64,000 bases of DNA, taken from the NCBI RefSeq assembly GCF_021272385.1, contig NZ_JAJSDZ010000010.1:1054001-1118000 (forward strand), written 5' to 3'. A program made the position numbers and the translations under genes. Source of the DNA: Vibrio salinus. Its GTDB lineage: Bacteria > Pseudomonadota > Gammaproteobacteria > Enterobacterales > Vibrionaceae. The stretch's first letter is position 1; every line of letters starts with the position of its first letter. The notes beneath the pieces were generated by a model. That model saw only the letters and a list, made by a program, of their open reading frames with translations, did no database searches and was not told where the DNA came from. Shown here one piece after another: positions 50,487 through 60,049 of the stretch.

Positions 50487-52133
50487 TCAGTTCTGAACTG
50501 CTATATTTTCAGACAACGCCTGACCAAACTCTTTATATACGCCTTTGTCTCCTAATAAATCGACAATTTTTGCTCTTTCCAGTTTCGTTTCAACCAGATT
50601 ATTCGGGCCGGAAACCACGACTTTAATACCACGGCGCTGAAAATTCGTAATGATTTCTTCCAAAGACTGAAGACCGGTGATGTCAATAAAGGGAACCCAT
50701 TTCAGGCGTAATATAATCACTCTCGGAAATTCCTGAATTTGACGCATCGTTTGTTCAAAAGACTCAACCGCAGCAAAAAATACAGGGCCATCAAGTGCGT
50801 AAACGACAACATCACCGGGCAGCTCTTCATATCCAAGCTTAGAAAGCTCATTATCCAAATCCTGACTATCATCCGCCTTAACCTCAACACTACTCGCCAT
50901 TCTTCTGACAAATTGCAAAATCGCAACAATGACACCAATGTTTACAGCAACCACTAAATCAGCAAAAACGGTCAGCAAAAAGGTCACCAGCAAAATAACC
51001 ACATCCGCCCTGGGGGCCCTTTTCACGACTTTAACGAAATGTTTTACTTCACTCATATTCCATGCAACAACAAACAAAACCGCACTCAATGTCGCCAGAG
51101 GGATAGAAGATGCCAAAGGTGCCAGTGCTAATAAAATCACCACAAGAGTGAGTGAATGAACAACACCGGATAGCGGGCTTGTCGCGCCATTTCGGACATT
51201 AGTCGCGGTTCGTGCAATCGCTCCGGTAGCAGCAATACCACCAAAGAATGGAGCAATCATATTTGCGATCCCCTGACCGACTAGTTCCTGATTCGAGTTA
51301 TGGCGGGTATCTGCCATACCATCGGCAACAACAGCAGAAAGTAACGATTCGATCGCTCCCAGCATTGCAATAGCAAAAGCAGGACCAATCAACGTAATCA
51401 CATTAGACAACGAAAAATCCGGAACCGAAAAGTTCGGTAATGACCGTGGAATACCTCCGAATGCAGAACCAATGGTTCTGACTCCTTCCATTGGCATCAG
51501 ACACTCTGTTGTTGTCATAATAACAAGAGCAATTAGAGGTCCGGGAATTTTTGCCAGACGGTTAATATAGTTAGGCAACAATACCAAAATTAACGAAATA
51601 ATACCGACAGCAAACGTTGGCCAGTGTAATGAAGGAAAAGCAGACAATAGCTGATAGATTTTTTCATGGAAATGGCCTTTAACCTCAACATTAAGACCAA
51701 AAAACTCACGCCACTGACCAACCCAGATAATGACGCCGATTCCACTCGTAAAGCCAATAATAACGGGATCCGGAATATAACGAATGATGCTTCCCATCTT
51801 ACTAAGGCCAAGTGCAATCAAGATGATACCAGCCAATACAGTCGCAATCTGTAAGCCTGAAATACCATGTTGCTGAACGATTCCCGAGAGAATTACAATA
51901 AACGCCCCTGTAGGACCCGCGACCTGAATTCGGGAACCACCAAAGAGAGAGACACAAACACCGGCAATAATTGAAGTATAAATTCCCTGTTCCGGAGCCA
52001 CTCCGGATGCAATAGCAAAGGCCATTGCCAGAGGCAGGGCAACAACGCCTACCACTAATCCAGAAACAATATTCCGGCTCCATTGCTTAGGAGCCAGCAA
52101 CCCTTGTTTATATGCATCAACCACTGCAAACAT
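50487..52133 (-). CDS. SulP-family anion transporter with STAS domain
   Basis: A 548-aa protein (sulfate, bicarbonate, chloride or dicarboxylate transporters). The SulP core has 10 to 12 spans with IVSGLVVGVVALPLAMAFAIASGVAPEQGIYTSIIAG and GSRIQVAGPTGAFIVIL, typical of the N-terminal repeat, and a C-terminal STAS domain (VVYALDGPVFFAAVESFEQTM, RLKWVPFIDITGLQSLEEI). ATG 52133 has AAGGG upstream. A 31-aa membrane peptide is encoded 154 bp upstream on the same strand. The ion cannot be told; no carbonic anhydrase or sulfate-assimilation gene adjoins. Confidence 0.93.
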   Translation of the reverse strand: MFAVVDAYKQGLLAPKQWSRNIVSGLVVGVVALPLAMAFAIASGVAPEQGIYTSIIAGVCVSLFGGSRIQVAGPTGAFIVILSGIVQQHGISGLQIATVLAGIILIALGLSKMGSIIRYIPDPVIIGFTSGIGVIIWVGQWREFFGLNVEVKGHFHEKIYQLLSAFPSLHWPTFAVGIISLILVLLPNYINRLAKIPGPLIALVIMTTTECLMPMEGVRTIGSAFGGIPRSLPNFSVPDFSLSNVITLIGPAFAIAMLGAIESLLSAVVADGMADTRHNSNQELVGQGIANMIAPFFGGIAATGAIARTATNVRNGATSPLSGVVHSLTLVVILLALAPLASSIPLATLSAVLFVVAWNMSEVKHFVKVVKRAPRADVVILLVTFLLTVFADLVVAVNIGVIVAILQFVRRMASSVEVKADDSQDLDNELSKLGYEELPGDVVVYALDGPVFFAAVESFEQTMRQIQEFPRVIILRLKWVPFIDITGLQSLEEIITNFQRRGIKVVVSGPNNLVETKLERAKIVDLLGDKGVYKEFGQALSENIAVQN

Positions 52134-52287
52134 GAGTATCAAACCCTTATAATTAGAAAGGGCTTGAATGTTACTCTTAATTTATATCTTGTAAACTTAC
52201 TACTAATTGCATATACACCAACAAATATGCAAACAATAATTCCATAAATGACAAATTATTCACTTATCACTGACAAATCAATCACTA

Positions 52288-52383
52288 CTAATTCGAAATA
52301 TATGGCAGAAAATAAACCATTAAAGACCAAACCCCAATCCAGCCTATAACAACCAATGTATCTAACCAATCTCTGCGCCACAT
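52288..52383 (-). CDS. 31-aa membrane peptide upstream of the SulP gene
   Basis: ATG 52383, with GGGAG 7 nt upstream, opens MWRRDWLDTLVVIGWIGVWSL followed by MVYFLPYISN and TAG at 52288. The basic start and hydrophobic centre indicate one membrane span, Trp-rich. It sits between the 5'-nucleotidase-like gene (58 bp away) and the SulP gene (154 bp), same strand. I know no family. It may be co-transcribed with either neighbour or independent. Confidence 0.55.
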   Translation of the reverse strand: MWRRDWLDTLVVIGWIGVWSLMVYFLPYISN

Positions 52384-52441
52384 GGTTTTGCTCCCATTGT
52401 TAATGAGTGACATAACACACCATGCAATAATTAAACCAATT

Positions 52442-54172
52442 TTAACGAGTTAATATTTTCGAGTAACTACTGTCAGAAATATTCAGAAAATACCGATCGC
52501 TACGCAAGCTTTCAATAAAAGCATCTGCCATCGTGACATCAGAAAGATAAGAAGGAGCAACAGTACTGATAATTGCATCATAACCTTCTTTCCCTTTCAT
52601 GGTATAGCTGGATGAAGTACCACAGTATACTTTTGTTTTATCGATAGATATCCAGTCATTATCCACATTCAGCTGCAACAACACGACTCTCTTACCGGCT
52701 GGTAATTCAGAGTTATACTCATAACGTAATCCATAGGTATAGGGGTAACTTCCTGAGCCGGTTCCGTCGACCCCATTGCTCAATGCATTATTTATTGCGC
52801 CTTCAATTGTTTGATATAAAGACCGTCCGCTAAGAAAATAAACACCGATTGGAATGGCAAACGGCAAAAGTTTACCGGCTATGTCCGCCGCTGTAATTCC
52901 ACCAGGCTGTAACGAACAACGGACTCCACCCGCATTATGAATTGAAAACTGAACCGGAAAGCCTCTTTTTCTCATACTCATATAAAAAGATTTAGCAACT
53001 AAAGGGGCAACCTCGCTGGCGCCATATTCATCGGGAATTCTGACATGACGAAGTTTCTGAGAGAGACTAGCCACTTTTTCTTTTTTCAGATTGTTAACTT
53101 TGGACTGATAATTTTCAGTCAAAATTTCCTGCATACGGGCATCTTTTCTGCACACAGAAATCAATGGATGATTATCAATAACATCACAAATAGTATTATA
53201 CAGTTCTGACTGTGATTCTTCTTCTCTGTCAGCATCAATAAATAAACGCCGGCCAAGAAGCAACTGATTACTTCCTTCAAAAGAAGTTACCGTGCCATCT
53301 GCTGCAAAATCAATTTCACAATGACCGATTGCCTGGCCATAAAATCCCGACTGAACGATAAACGTATCATTCACTTTAATACCGTAATCATCTTCTTTTT
53401 TCAGCCCCAAAAGAGAGTAATCACCTTGCAAAACATGGCTATGTCCTCCGACAATCAAACTGATGCCATCAACCTCAGCAGCCAGTTCTTTATCTGCCTC
53501 ATAGCCAAGGTGACTGAGTAATATAATCTTATTAATACCCATACCATGCAGGTGAGAAACTGTCCTCTGCGCTGTTTCTACCGCTGAAACAAAAGGTGTA
53601 TCCGCATCGGGGCTGGCGATATCAGCCATCCGGTCGATGGATAGCCCCATGATTGCCAATTTTTCACTCTGAAATTCTTTAATCAGGCAATTAGCAATCT
53701 GTTTATCCGCGTCGTAGCTAAAAACCTTTTCATTATCTGACAGACGAGGAGATTTACTCTGACTTTCTGACGACAAATCCCAGTTACCGGCCAAAATAGG
53801 GAAATTAACCTGTTTTGAAAACTGAGCAAAAATTTCGTTCCCAATATCAAGCTCATGGTTACCCACTGTCATAGCGTCAATACCTAACTCGTTAAGAAAA
53901 TGGGCATTCGCTCTGCCTTTAAACAGTGAAAAGAATAGTGTTCCCTGGAAACAATCTCCGGCATGCAAAAACAGAAAGTCCCGTTTTTTATGCTTTGCAA
54001 TTTCCCGGTATTCATCGGCCTTTGTCTTGATTCGGGCCACACCACCGGCACTAACATAAGGTGTCACTGTTTTTCCCCCGATAGCCATAGAAAGAGGCAG
54101 AGACAACGGTTCAAGATAGGAGTGAGTATCATTGAGATGTGCAATAGAAAGTTGAAGAGGATTATTAATCAT
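52442..54172 (-). CDS. 5'-nucleotidase/2',3'-cyclic phosphodiesterase-like metallophosphatase without signal peptide
   Basis: A 576-aa UshA-family enzyme. Metallophosphatase domain: IAHLNDTHSYLEP, FLFLHAGDCFQGTLFF, MTVGNHELDIG, ILLSHLGYEADKEL and LIVGGHSHV. C-terminal substrate domain (about residues 380-550) has IHNAGGVRCSLQPGGITAADI, PFAIPIGVYFLSG and YCGTSSSYTMKGKEGYD. There is no signal peptide, so the protein is predicted cytoplasmic, unlike E. coli UshA. The start at 54172 has no strong Shine-Dalgarno (GGTCGG). It would hydrolyse nucleotides, cyclic nucleotides or NAD-like compounds. It is divergent from ybjD. Confidence 0.9.
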   Translation of the reverse strand: MINNPLQLSIAHLNDTHSYLEPLSLPLSMAIGGKTVTPYVSAGGVARIKTKADEYREIAKHKKRDFLFLHAGDCFQGTLFFSLFKGRANAHFLNELGIDAMTVGNHELDIGNEIFAQFSKQVNFPILAGNWDLSSESQSKSPRLSDNEKVFSYDADKQIANCLIKEFQSEKLAIMGLSIDRMADIASPDADTPFVSAVETAQRTVSHLHGMGINKIILLSHLGYEADKELAAEVDGISLIVGGHSHVLQGDYSLLGLKKEDDYGIKVNDTFIVQSGFYGQAIGHCEIDFAADGTVTSFEGSNQLLLGRRLFIDADREEESQSELYNTICDVIDNHPLISVCRKDARMQEILTENYQSKVNNLKKEKVASLSQKLRHVRIPDEYGASEVAPLVAKSFYMSMRKRGFPVQFSIHNAGGVRCSLQPGGITAADIAGKLLPFAIPIGVYFLSGRSLYQTIEGAINNALSNGVDGTGSGSYPYTYGLRYEYNSELPAGKRVVLLQLNVDNDWISIDKTKVYCGTSSSYTMKGKEGYDAIISTVAPSYLSDVTMADAFIESLRSDRYFLNISDSSYSKILTR

Positions 54173-54473
54173 AAACCGACCAGAAGACCAAACTTACATC
54201 ATTTTATCGAGAGAAATATGACAGGAAAATGAAACAAAAAATAGTATACCCTAATCTCACAGGTTTAACATTTAATGTGTCATATTTTATATCCTATTGA
54301 CATCTGGTGCCAAATTCAAAAAGCCATCAATCCACCTGGTAAAATGAAAAAATACAACGCTCTTCACAGAGTTATTTAAGCGCAACCTCATGAATTTAAA
54401 ATAACCTTCTGGAAATTCCATTTGTAGTCACAGATAATCGGAACATAAATAGAGAGGTACAAAAGGAGCGCAT

Positions 54474-56111
54474 ATGCGGCTTGATAGAGTGGAAATATCC
54501 GGATTTCGGGGAATTCGACGCCTGTCATTAGCATTTGACGAACTCACCACCATGATAGGCGAGAATACATGGGGGAAATCATCATTACTTGACGCCTTAT
54601 CTATTTCCCTACCGGCTGACGGGCAGCCTTACCAATTTTCACTCGAAGATTTTCATGTCGATTATTCAATATCACAACCACAAACTCAAAGTATTCAAAT
54701 CATTCTCAGCTTTATCGCCAATAATTCAAAAGAACTGAAAGCAGGGCGTTACCGAAAATTAAAACCCCTATGGCGTAAAGACGAAAACGGCCAATACCGG
54801 ATCATTTACCGAATCAGCAGTGAAAGAAAAAATTATGATATTACAACGAAATACAGCTTTTTGGATTTAAATGGCAAACGGCTTGTATTATCTGCATCGG
54901 ATCGGTTTGCTCAGGAACTCATGAGTCTTCATCCAGTTATACGGTTGAAAGATTCACGACACTTTGACCGGCCTTTTGATGTCCAGAATAAGAAAAAATA
55001 TCACCCAAATGTTGAAAAACGGATAAACAATACCTGTCGACGGTTGCTTGAAATTCCGGGACACGTGAATAAAAAAGAAATGAAAAGCAGCCTGAATGCA
55101 ATGAATGCACTGGTTGACCACTATTTTTCATTCAAAAGCCATCACCGTAGCAATCCCAGAATTGACAGAGACAGTATCGTTTACGCCAGCCCTTCCACAG
55201 AAAAAAGCTTTAGTGAGTTTATTACGGAAACAAACAACAAGCAGACCCGTCTTTTATTTATGGGTCTTCTTAATGCTTATCTACAGGCAAAAGGACCAAA
55301 TGAATTACGCCGCTGCGCCCGCCCAATCCTAATTATCGAAGATCCGGAAGGACGGCTTCACCCTACCCATCTGGCCAGAGCCTGGAATCTGTTTGCTCTG
55401 TTGCCAATGCAAAAAATTCTGACCACCAACAGTGGCGACTTACTGAGTTCTGTTCCCCTTCATTCGATACGCAGGCTTATCCGTGCTTCCGGAAAGACCA
55501 TTTCACTATCGATGCCTGGCAATAGTTTATCTAAAGATGAACTGAGAAAAGTTGGGTTTCATATTCGTTTCCACCGTTCGAGTGCCCTTTTCGCCCGTTG
55601 CTGGCTTCTTGTTGAAGGCGAAACCGAAGTATGGTTATTTAGTGAACTAGCCCGCCAGTGTGGGTATAATCTGATGGCAGAAGGCGTACAAATTTTGGAA
55701 TTCGCGCAATCCGGGCTGAAGTCTTTAATCAAAGTAGCAAAAGCATTTGGAATCGACTGGCATGTGGTCACCGATGGTGATTCAGCCGGGAAAAAGTATG
55801 CAGCAACCGTCAGATCACTCCTAAAAGATGAACAGGAACGCCACCGTCTTACTGAATTACCAGATCGGGATATCGAACATTTCCTATATTCTCATGGTTT
55901 TGAAGAATTTTTCCGGGAAATGGTCAAGATACCAGTTAATCATCAGATTCCACCCAAAAAAGTGGTTGCCAAAGTTCTGAAAAAACACACTAAACCCGAT
56001 TTAGCGCTGGCCATTGTCTCTCATTGTGAAAGAGGTGGAATAGAAAGGATTCCTCTGTTACTCAGATGGACGCTAAAACGCGTTGTCACCATGGCAAACG
56101 GAAACACCTAG
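54474..56111 (+). CDS. ybjD: OLD-family ATP-dependent nuclease-like protein YbjD
   Basis: A 545-aa protein (E. coli YbjD 552). An N-terminal ABC/SMC-like ATPase (MRLDRVEISGFRGIRRLSLAF, Walker A GENTWGKSSLLDAL, ILIIEDPEGRLHP as Walker B) is followed by a TOPRIM domain (CWLLVEGETEVWL with Glu, and HVVTDGDSAGKKYAATV with DxD). OLD-family proteins are nucleases, some of them phage-defence factors, but YbjD is a conserved housekeeping-type homologue of unknown role. AAGGAG precedes ATG. It is divergent from the 5'-nucleotidase and convergent with the LysR gene, 8 bp away. Confidence 0.93.
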   Translation: MRLDRVEISGFRGIRRLSLAFDELTTMIGENTWGKSSLLDALSISLPADGQPYQFSLEDFHVDYSISQPQTQSIQIILSFIANNSKELKAGRYRKLKPLWRKDENGQYRIIYRISSERKNYDITTKYSFLDLNGKRLVLSASDRFAQELMSLHPVIRLKDSRHFDRPFDVQNKKKYHPNVEKRINNTCRRLLEIPGHVNKKEMKSSLNAMNALVDHYFSFKSHHRSNPRIDRDSIVYASPSTEKSFSEFITETNNKQTRLLFMGLLNAYLQAKGPNELRRCARPILIIEDPEGRLHPTHLARAWNLFALLPMQKILTTNSGDLLSSVPLHSIRRLIRASGKTISLSMPGNSLSKDELRKVGFHIRFHRSSALFARCWLLVEGETEVWLFSELARQCGYNLMAEGVQILEFAQSGLKSLIKVAKAFGIDWHVVTDGDSAGKKYAATVRSLLKDEQERHRLTELPDRDIEHFLYSHGFEEFFREMVKIPVNHQIPPKKVVAKVLKKHTKPDLALAIVSHCERGGIERIPLLLRWTLKRVVTMANGNT

Positions 56112-56118
56112 TTTTCCA

Positions 56119-57021
56119 TTAATTAATCAGTGACCGTCCCTGCATCATATTAATCCCCTCCCTTCTTACGCATTCAATAAGCGGATTATCTTTGCTGTCC
56201 ACTCTCCAGACAAAAGATAATGTCCTTTCAATGTTAAGCTCTGGTGTGTTCAAAATCGCCAGTTGTCCGGTATCCACTGATTTTTTGACCTCAAGATAAG
56301 GAAGACAAGAAAGGCACTCACTATTAATAACCAAACTTTTTATCACAGGGACAAAATCGTATTCCCGCCAGACATTCAGATGTCTGATATGAGAAAATAT
56401 TGCGCTATCGAATACTGCACGAGTCCCGGAACCTTGTTCCCTTAAAACCCAGGATGAATTTTCGAGCATTGATAAACTGATTTCCGGATTGCCGGCATAA
56501 GGATGCTCTGCGGAACAAACAATCACAAGGCGGTCTTTACACCACTCCTGCTGCATCAATCGCTGGTCATCACACCGCCCCTCAATAATACCAAGGTCAC
56601 ACTGATAATTCAGTAACTCACTGATGACGTTATGAGTACTGTAAACTGAAAAATCAAGCCGTAATTCAGGATATGTCTGATTAAGAAATGAGATCAGTTC
56701 CGGCATCAAATATTCTGCCGGAGTCTGGCTGGCAGAGACTCTCAAGAGTCCGCTCATAACTTGCTGATCCATAAAGCCAGACTCAATATGTCTTGCATCC
56801 TGAAGGAGCCGTTTAACTCTGGGCTGTAACCACATTCCCCAGTATGTTAAAGACATCCTTTTCCCATGCCTTTCGAATAATGGCCTGCCAAGTATTTTTT
56901 CCAGCTGAGCGAGTGACATACTTGTCGCGGATTGTGTTAAAGACAGTTTATCGGCTGCCTGGCTCACACTTCCTGTCTCACATACCGCCTCAAACACTGC
57001 AAGTTGTTTTAAGGAAAATTT
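56119..57021 (-). CDS. LysR-family transcriptional regulator
   Basis: A 300-aa LTTR. Helix-turn-helix: LKQLAVFEAVCETGSVSQAADKLSLTQSATSMSLAQLEKILGRPLFERHGKRM (in part: QSATSMSLAQLEKIL is recognition and linker). Ligand domain follows (LLRVSASQTPAEYLMPELISFL, SWVLREQGSGTRAVFDS). The NTG start at 57021 (TTG), with GAAGG upstream, is preferred over TTG 57048. It is divergent from the formate/nitrite channel gene, with a 200-bp gap that includes ATACTA...TTAGTAT, a T-N11-A-like site, so it may regulate that channel. Effector unknown. Confidence 0.92.
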   Translation of the reverse strand, partial: KFSLKQLAVFEAVCETGSVSQAADKLSLTQSATSMSLAQLEKILGRPLFERHGKRMSLTYWGMWLQPRVKRLLQDARHIESGFMDQQVMSGLLRVSASQTPAEYLMPELISFLNQTYPELRLDFSVYSTHNVISELLNYQCDLGIIEGRCDDQRLMQQEWCKDRLVIVCSAEHPYAGNPEISLSMLENSSWVLREQGSGTRAVFDSAIFSHIRHLNVWREYDFVPVIKSLVINSECLSCLPYLEVKKSVDTGQLAILNTPELNIERTLSFVWRVDSKDNPLIECVRREGINMMQGRSLIN

Positions 57022-57222
57022 CAACGTTATACCTTCGTTAAATAACAAATATATAAGTTACATAGGTGTATTATACTACTTAGTAATTTCTTAGTATCAA
57101 TATTTTTGATATATAAATTCAAAATTACAGATTTATCTAACCGTCATAAATTCGGTAATCTACGCGCACTTATGTGCCGTAGCACACATTTTTGACATTT
57201 TTTATTTTTTTGGAGAATACGG

Positions 57223-58104
57223 ATGGGGAACAACACAGACTTCTTCACACCACATGAAATGATGGTAGAAGCCGAAAAATATGCAAGTGGTAAAACGAAA
57301 AAGTCAACAGGCACAATTCTGGGACTGGGTGCTATGGCCGGATTATTTATTGGTCTGGCATTTGTATTCTATACCACTGTTACAACCGGTTCTTCAGCTG
57401 CCGGAGTGGCATGGGGCATGTCTAAACTCGCCGGCGGGCTCGCGTTTAGTTTGGGGTTAATACTGGTTGTTATTTGTGGCGGTGAATTATTCACCAGCTC
57501 AGTACTGAGTATTTTAGCCTGGGCAAATAAAGAAATCAGTACTTCAAAAATGTTTGGTATCTGGGGAAAAGTCTATATCGGTAATTTCCTTGGTGCGATG
57601 TTACTTCTTCTTCTTGTCAGTGCCGCAGGTCTTTACGAAACCGGGCATGGACAATGGGGCTTAAATGCTCTGAATATTGCACAGCATAAACTTCACCATA
57701 CTTTTATTCAGGCCTTTGCATTAGGCATTTTATGTAACCTGTTGGTTTGTCTGGCAGTATGGCTGACTTTCAGCTCACATAATGCATTCACAAAAGCATT
57801 TATGACCATCCTTCCGGTCGCTCTTTTCGTTTCAACCGGTTTCGAGCACTGCGTGGCCAACATGTTTATGATTCCGCTGGGTATCACTATTCACGCATTT
57901 GCTCCGGAAACGTTCTGGACAGCAGTTGGAGTTGACGCCAGTCACTATGCAGACCTTACCGTTGCTAACTTTATTGTTAAAAACCTGATTCCGGTTACAT
58001 TAGGCAATATTGTTGGCGGTGCAATTTTAGTTGGTATGTCAAACTGGTTTGTTTTCAGCCTTCCTTATAAAGATAAAGGACAACCTGAATCTCAGAAACA
58101 CTAA
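57223..58104 (+). CDS. focA: Formate/nitrite transporter (FocA/NirC family)
   Basis: A 293-aa channel with six spans. FNT signatures: LGAMAGLFIGLAFVFYTTVTTG, LAFSLGLILVVICGGELFTSSVLS, and the second repeat ALGILCNLLVCLAVWLTF with GFEHCVANMFMIPLGI (gating His in FEHCVANMF). FocA pentamers move formate. Length and the FEHCVANM motif fit FocA rather than NirC (usually about 268 aa), but neither pfl nor nir genes lie next to it. A LysR gene is divergent. A terminator follows at 58129. Confidence 0.9.
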   Translation: MGNNTDFFTPHEMMVEAEKYASGKTKKSTGTILGLGAMAGLFIGLAFVFYTTVTTGSSAAGVAWGMSKLAGGLAFSLGLILVVICGGELFTSSVLSILAWANKEISTSKMFGIWGKVYIGNFLGAMLLLLLVSAAGLYETGHGQWGLNALNIAQHKLHHTFIQAFALGILCNLLVCLAVWLTFSSHNAFTKAFMTILPVALFVSTGFEHCVANMFMIPLGITIHAFAPETFWTAVGVDASHYADLTVANFIVKNLIPVTLGNIVGGAILVGMSNWFVFSLPYKDKGQPESQKH

Positions 58105-58128
58105 TCCTTTATTGATTAACCTGAAAAT

Positions 58129-58145
58129 GCCGGATTACATCCGGC
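58129..58145 (+). terminator. Terminator of focA
   Basis: GCCGGAT (58129-58135) pairs with ATCCGGC (58139-58145), loop TAC, followed by GTTTTTTT. 24 bp after the stop. Confidence 0.92.
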
Positions 58146-58297
58146 GTTTTTTTATCAGTATCAGAGAATTACATAATTTATTGCTTGCAAACCCAACTTT
58201 TTGCATTTTAATATTTACAAATATCTAACCTATCACCCATAATCAAATTCTTGCCTTATTTGGTCCCATCCGGAAAAAACTGACAGGAGTGCTGGCT

Positions 58298-58933
58298 TTG
58301 TTGCTGGATGTATTAATACAGAGTGTTAATGAGTTTCAGGCTGACTTCAGACTGTTATGTGAAAAACACTACCCCGCAATACATAACCAGGGAATGACTG
58401 AGCATCATCTGGGATTAGCCTTATCCCGCCGTTTGGCCAGAACTCTGGTGGAATTTGGTCATCCGTGTGATTTCCAGCCAATAGAACTAAATAAAAATAA
58501 TGAAAAACATGCTCACTTCCGGGTTTCGTCTGATATTGGCACCGTTTGGATAATCAGTCACCATTTCGTTAACGCAGGAAAAAACTACCGGGACCAAATA
58601 TTCAAAAAAATAATTCAATGGCGAGAAGAATATGGATTTGCTATTCAACCCAACGATCTCTTATTACTGGCATCCGACCATTGGATAAACCGGCAGACAC
58701 AAAGCAGGAACTTATTACACTGGTGGATGGGAATGTTACCCGACCACATTGAAGAATATTTAGCTCAGGGAATCACCTTAAATGAGTGCGATTCTCAAAT
58801 GACACAATTTCTTGACGATTATTTTCAGGCCTCACCCTGTTTTATAAAATATGCCCACCCTTTACTCCGTAGCAAAGATAATTGCAGCTTCAAAAAATAT
58901 TTACACCTATATGCTGTACTTCAGTGGTCTTAA
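58298..58933 (+). CDS. Protein of unknown function (211 aa)
   Basis: No recognised family. Start TTG 58298 (preceded by AGGAG with 8-nt spacing) is preferred to GTG 58289, which overlaps that Shine-Dalgarno. The soluble protein has HHLGLALSRRLARTLVEFGH, VWIISHHFVNAGKNYRDQIF, and LLLLASDHWINRQTQSRNLLHWW, rich in His and Trp, perhaps a nuclease- or hydrolase-like fold. Good codon use and a full frame suggest a real gene. It lies alone between focA and the EAL gene. Confidence 0.7.
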   Translation: MLLDVLIQSVNEFQADFRLLCEKHYPAIHNQGMTEHHLGLALSRRLARTLVEFGHPCDFQPIELNKNNEKHAHFRVSSDIGTVWIISHHFVNAGKNYRDQIFKKIIQWREEYGFAIQPNDLLLLASDHWINRQTQSRNLLHWWMGMLPDHIEEYLAQGITLNECDSQMTQFLDDYFQASPCFIKYAHPLLRSKDNCSFKKYLHLYAVLQWS

Positions 58934-59243
58934 ATAGATCATTTTATAACCATGATTAATTAATCACTGGTTCTTTCATATCTATTATTATGCAATTTTG
59001 TTAAAAATAGATGAATTAGGTAATACTGGTAACTAACTAATAATCATATGGTTTTATATAATTCATCACGTTATGTGTGTAAATTCCGATCAATTTTCTT
59101 TCAATATTTAAACTATCCCAGATAAATTAATATCAAAATGAAAAATATTCTAACAATATATTGACATTGTCAGGAAAACGTCAATACTATCAAAGTGATT
59201 AATAAGATACTCCTTCTTTTTTGTCGGAGAATAAGCGTTACCT
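58934..59243. other. AT-rich intergenic region before the EAL gene, nothing recognised
   Basis: About 310 bp, strongly AT-rich. It must hold the promoter of the EAL gene, whose CGGAGAA Shine-Dalgarno ends it. I see no RNA gene or repeat. Confidence 0.4.
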
Positions 59244-60041
59244 ATGGGAATTGACAATAGTTCTACAATAAAAGAATTAGTTTATCGCCATGAAGAAAGT
59301 GGTGAATATGTTGCTCAATATAAGCAACTGGCCCTACGTAGTGCTTTTCAACCCATATTTGATCGACGAAGAAAAATCATTGGTGTGGAAGCTTTAGTCA
59401 GAATCCAAAACCAATTCAAAACCGTGATAAGTCCTGAGCATTTTTTTCATTCGATGCATTTTAGTGACGAAGATAAAAATAACGTTGAGCACTTAAGTCT
59501 ATTGCTTCATATCCATAATTATTCAATATCTCCATATGGAAATTTAAAGCTATTCTTAAATATTTTACCTAATTCCAGTCACTTAATCGAAAATGCAACT
59601 ATTAATAATCATTTATTGTCAGATTGGTTGAAATCATTAAATATTAATAAACATTCGATTGTATTTGAAATAATGGAAATTGAGTATGATAATCATCAAC
59701 TCCTTTTTTCATCGACCCAAAACCTTTCAAACAGTGGATTTTCAATCGCAGTTGACGACTTTGGCTCAAGAGCGTCCAACTACGAACGTGTCAATATCCT
59801 TTCGCCAGATATAATTAAACTTGATCGTTCATTGTTAACTGCCTATATGGATGGCGATGAAGAACCTTTAATTCAATCGTTAACCTTTGCCAGAGCAAAA
59901 GGCGCACTTACTGTGATTGAGGGAATTGAGACAAACGAACAATATCTGGCAATGTCTGATCTTGATATTGATATGCATCAAGGGTTTTATTTAGGCGAAC
60001 CAGATTTCGTTACAAATTTGACAAATAGCAAACTGAACTAA
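59244..60041 (+). CDS. EAL-domain c-di-GMP phosphodiesterase
   Basis: A 265-aa stand-alone EAL protein. Catalytic positions are intact: GVEALVR (EAL), LFLNILP (Asn), VFEIMEIE (Glu), VDDFGSRASNY (DDFG), IIKLDRSLL (Lys), VIEGIET (Glu) and MHQGFYLGEP (Gln). It should hydrolyse c-di-GMP to pGpG in the cytoplasm. No sensor domain or span, only a short N-terminal helix (KELVYRHEESGEYVAQYK). The gene converges on the GGDEF gene (8-bp gap), making a synthase/hydrolase pair. DFGSR in place of DFGTG/DFGSG is unusual but acceptable. Confidence 0.92.
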   Translation: MGIDNSSTIKELVYRHEESGEYVAQYKQLALRSAFQPIFDRRRKIIGVEALVRIQNQFKTVISPEHFFHSMHFSDEDKNNVEHLSLLLHIHNYSISPYGNLKLFLNILPNSSHLIENATINNHLLSDWLKSLNINKHSIVFEIMEIEYDNHQLLFSSTQNLSNSGFSIAVDDFGSRASNYERVNILSPDIIKLDRSLLTAYMDGDEEPLIQSLTFARAKGALTVIEGIETNEQYLAMSDLDIDMHQGFYLGEPDFVTNLTNSKLN

Positions 60042-60049
60042 GTAAATTT

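Noticed and set aside
54474..56111. Phage-defence system around the OLD-family gene
   Set aside because: The gene is a close YbjD homologue, with no GajB-like helicase or other defence gene next to it, so a Gabija-type system is not supported.
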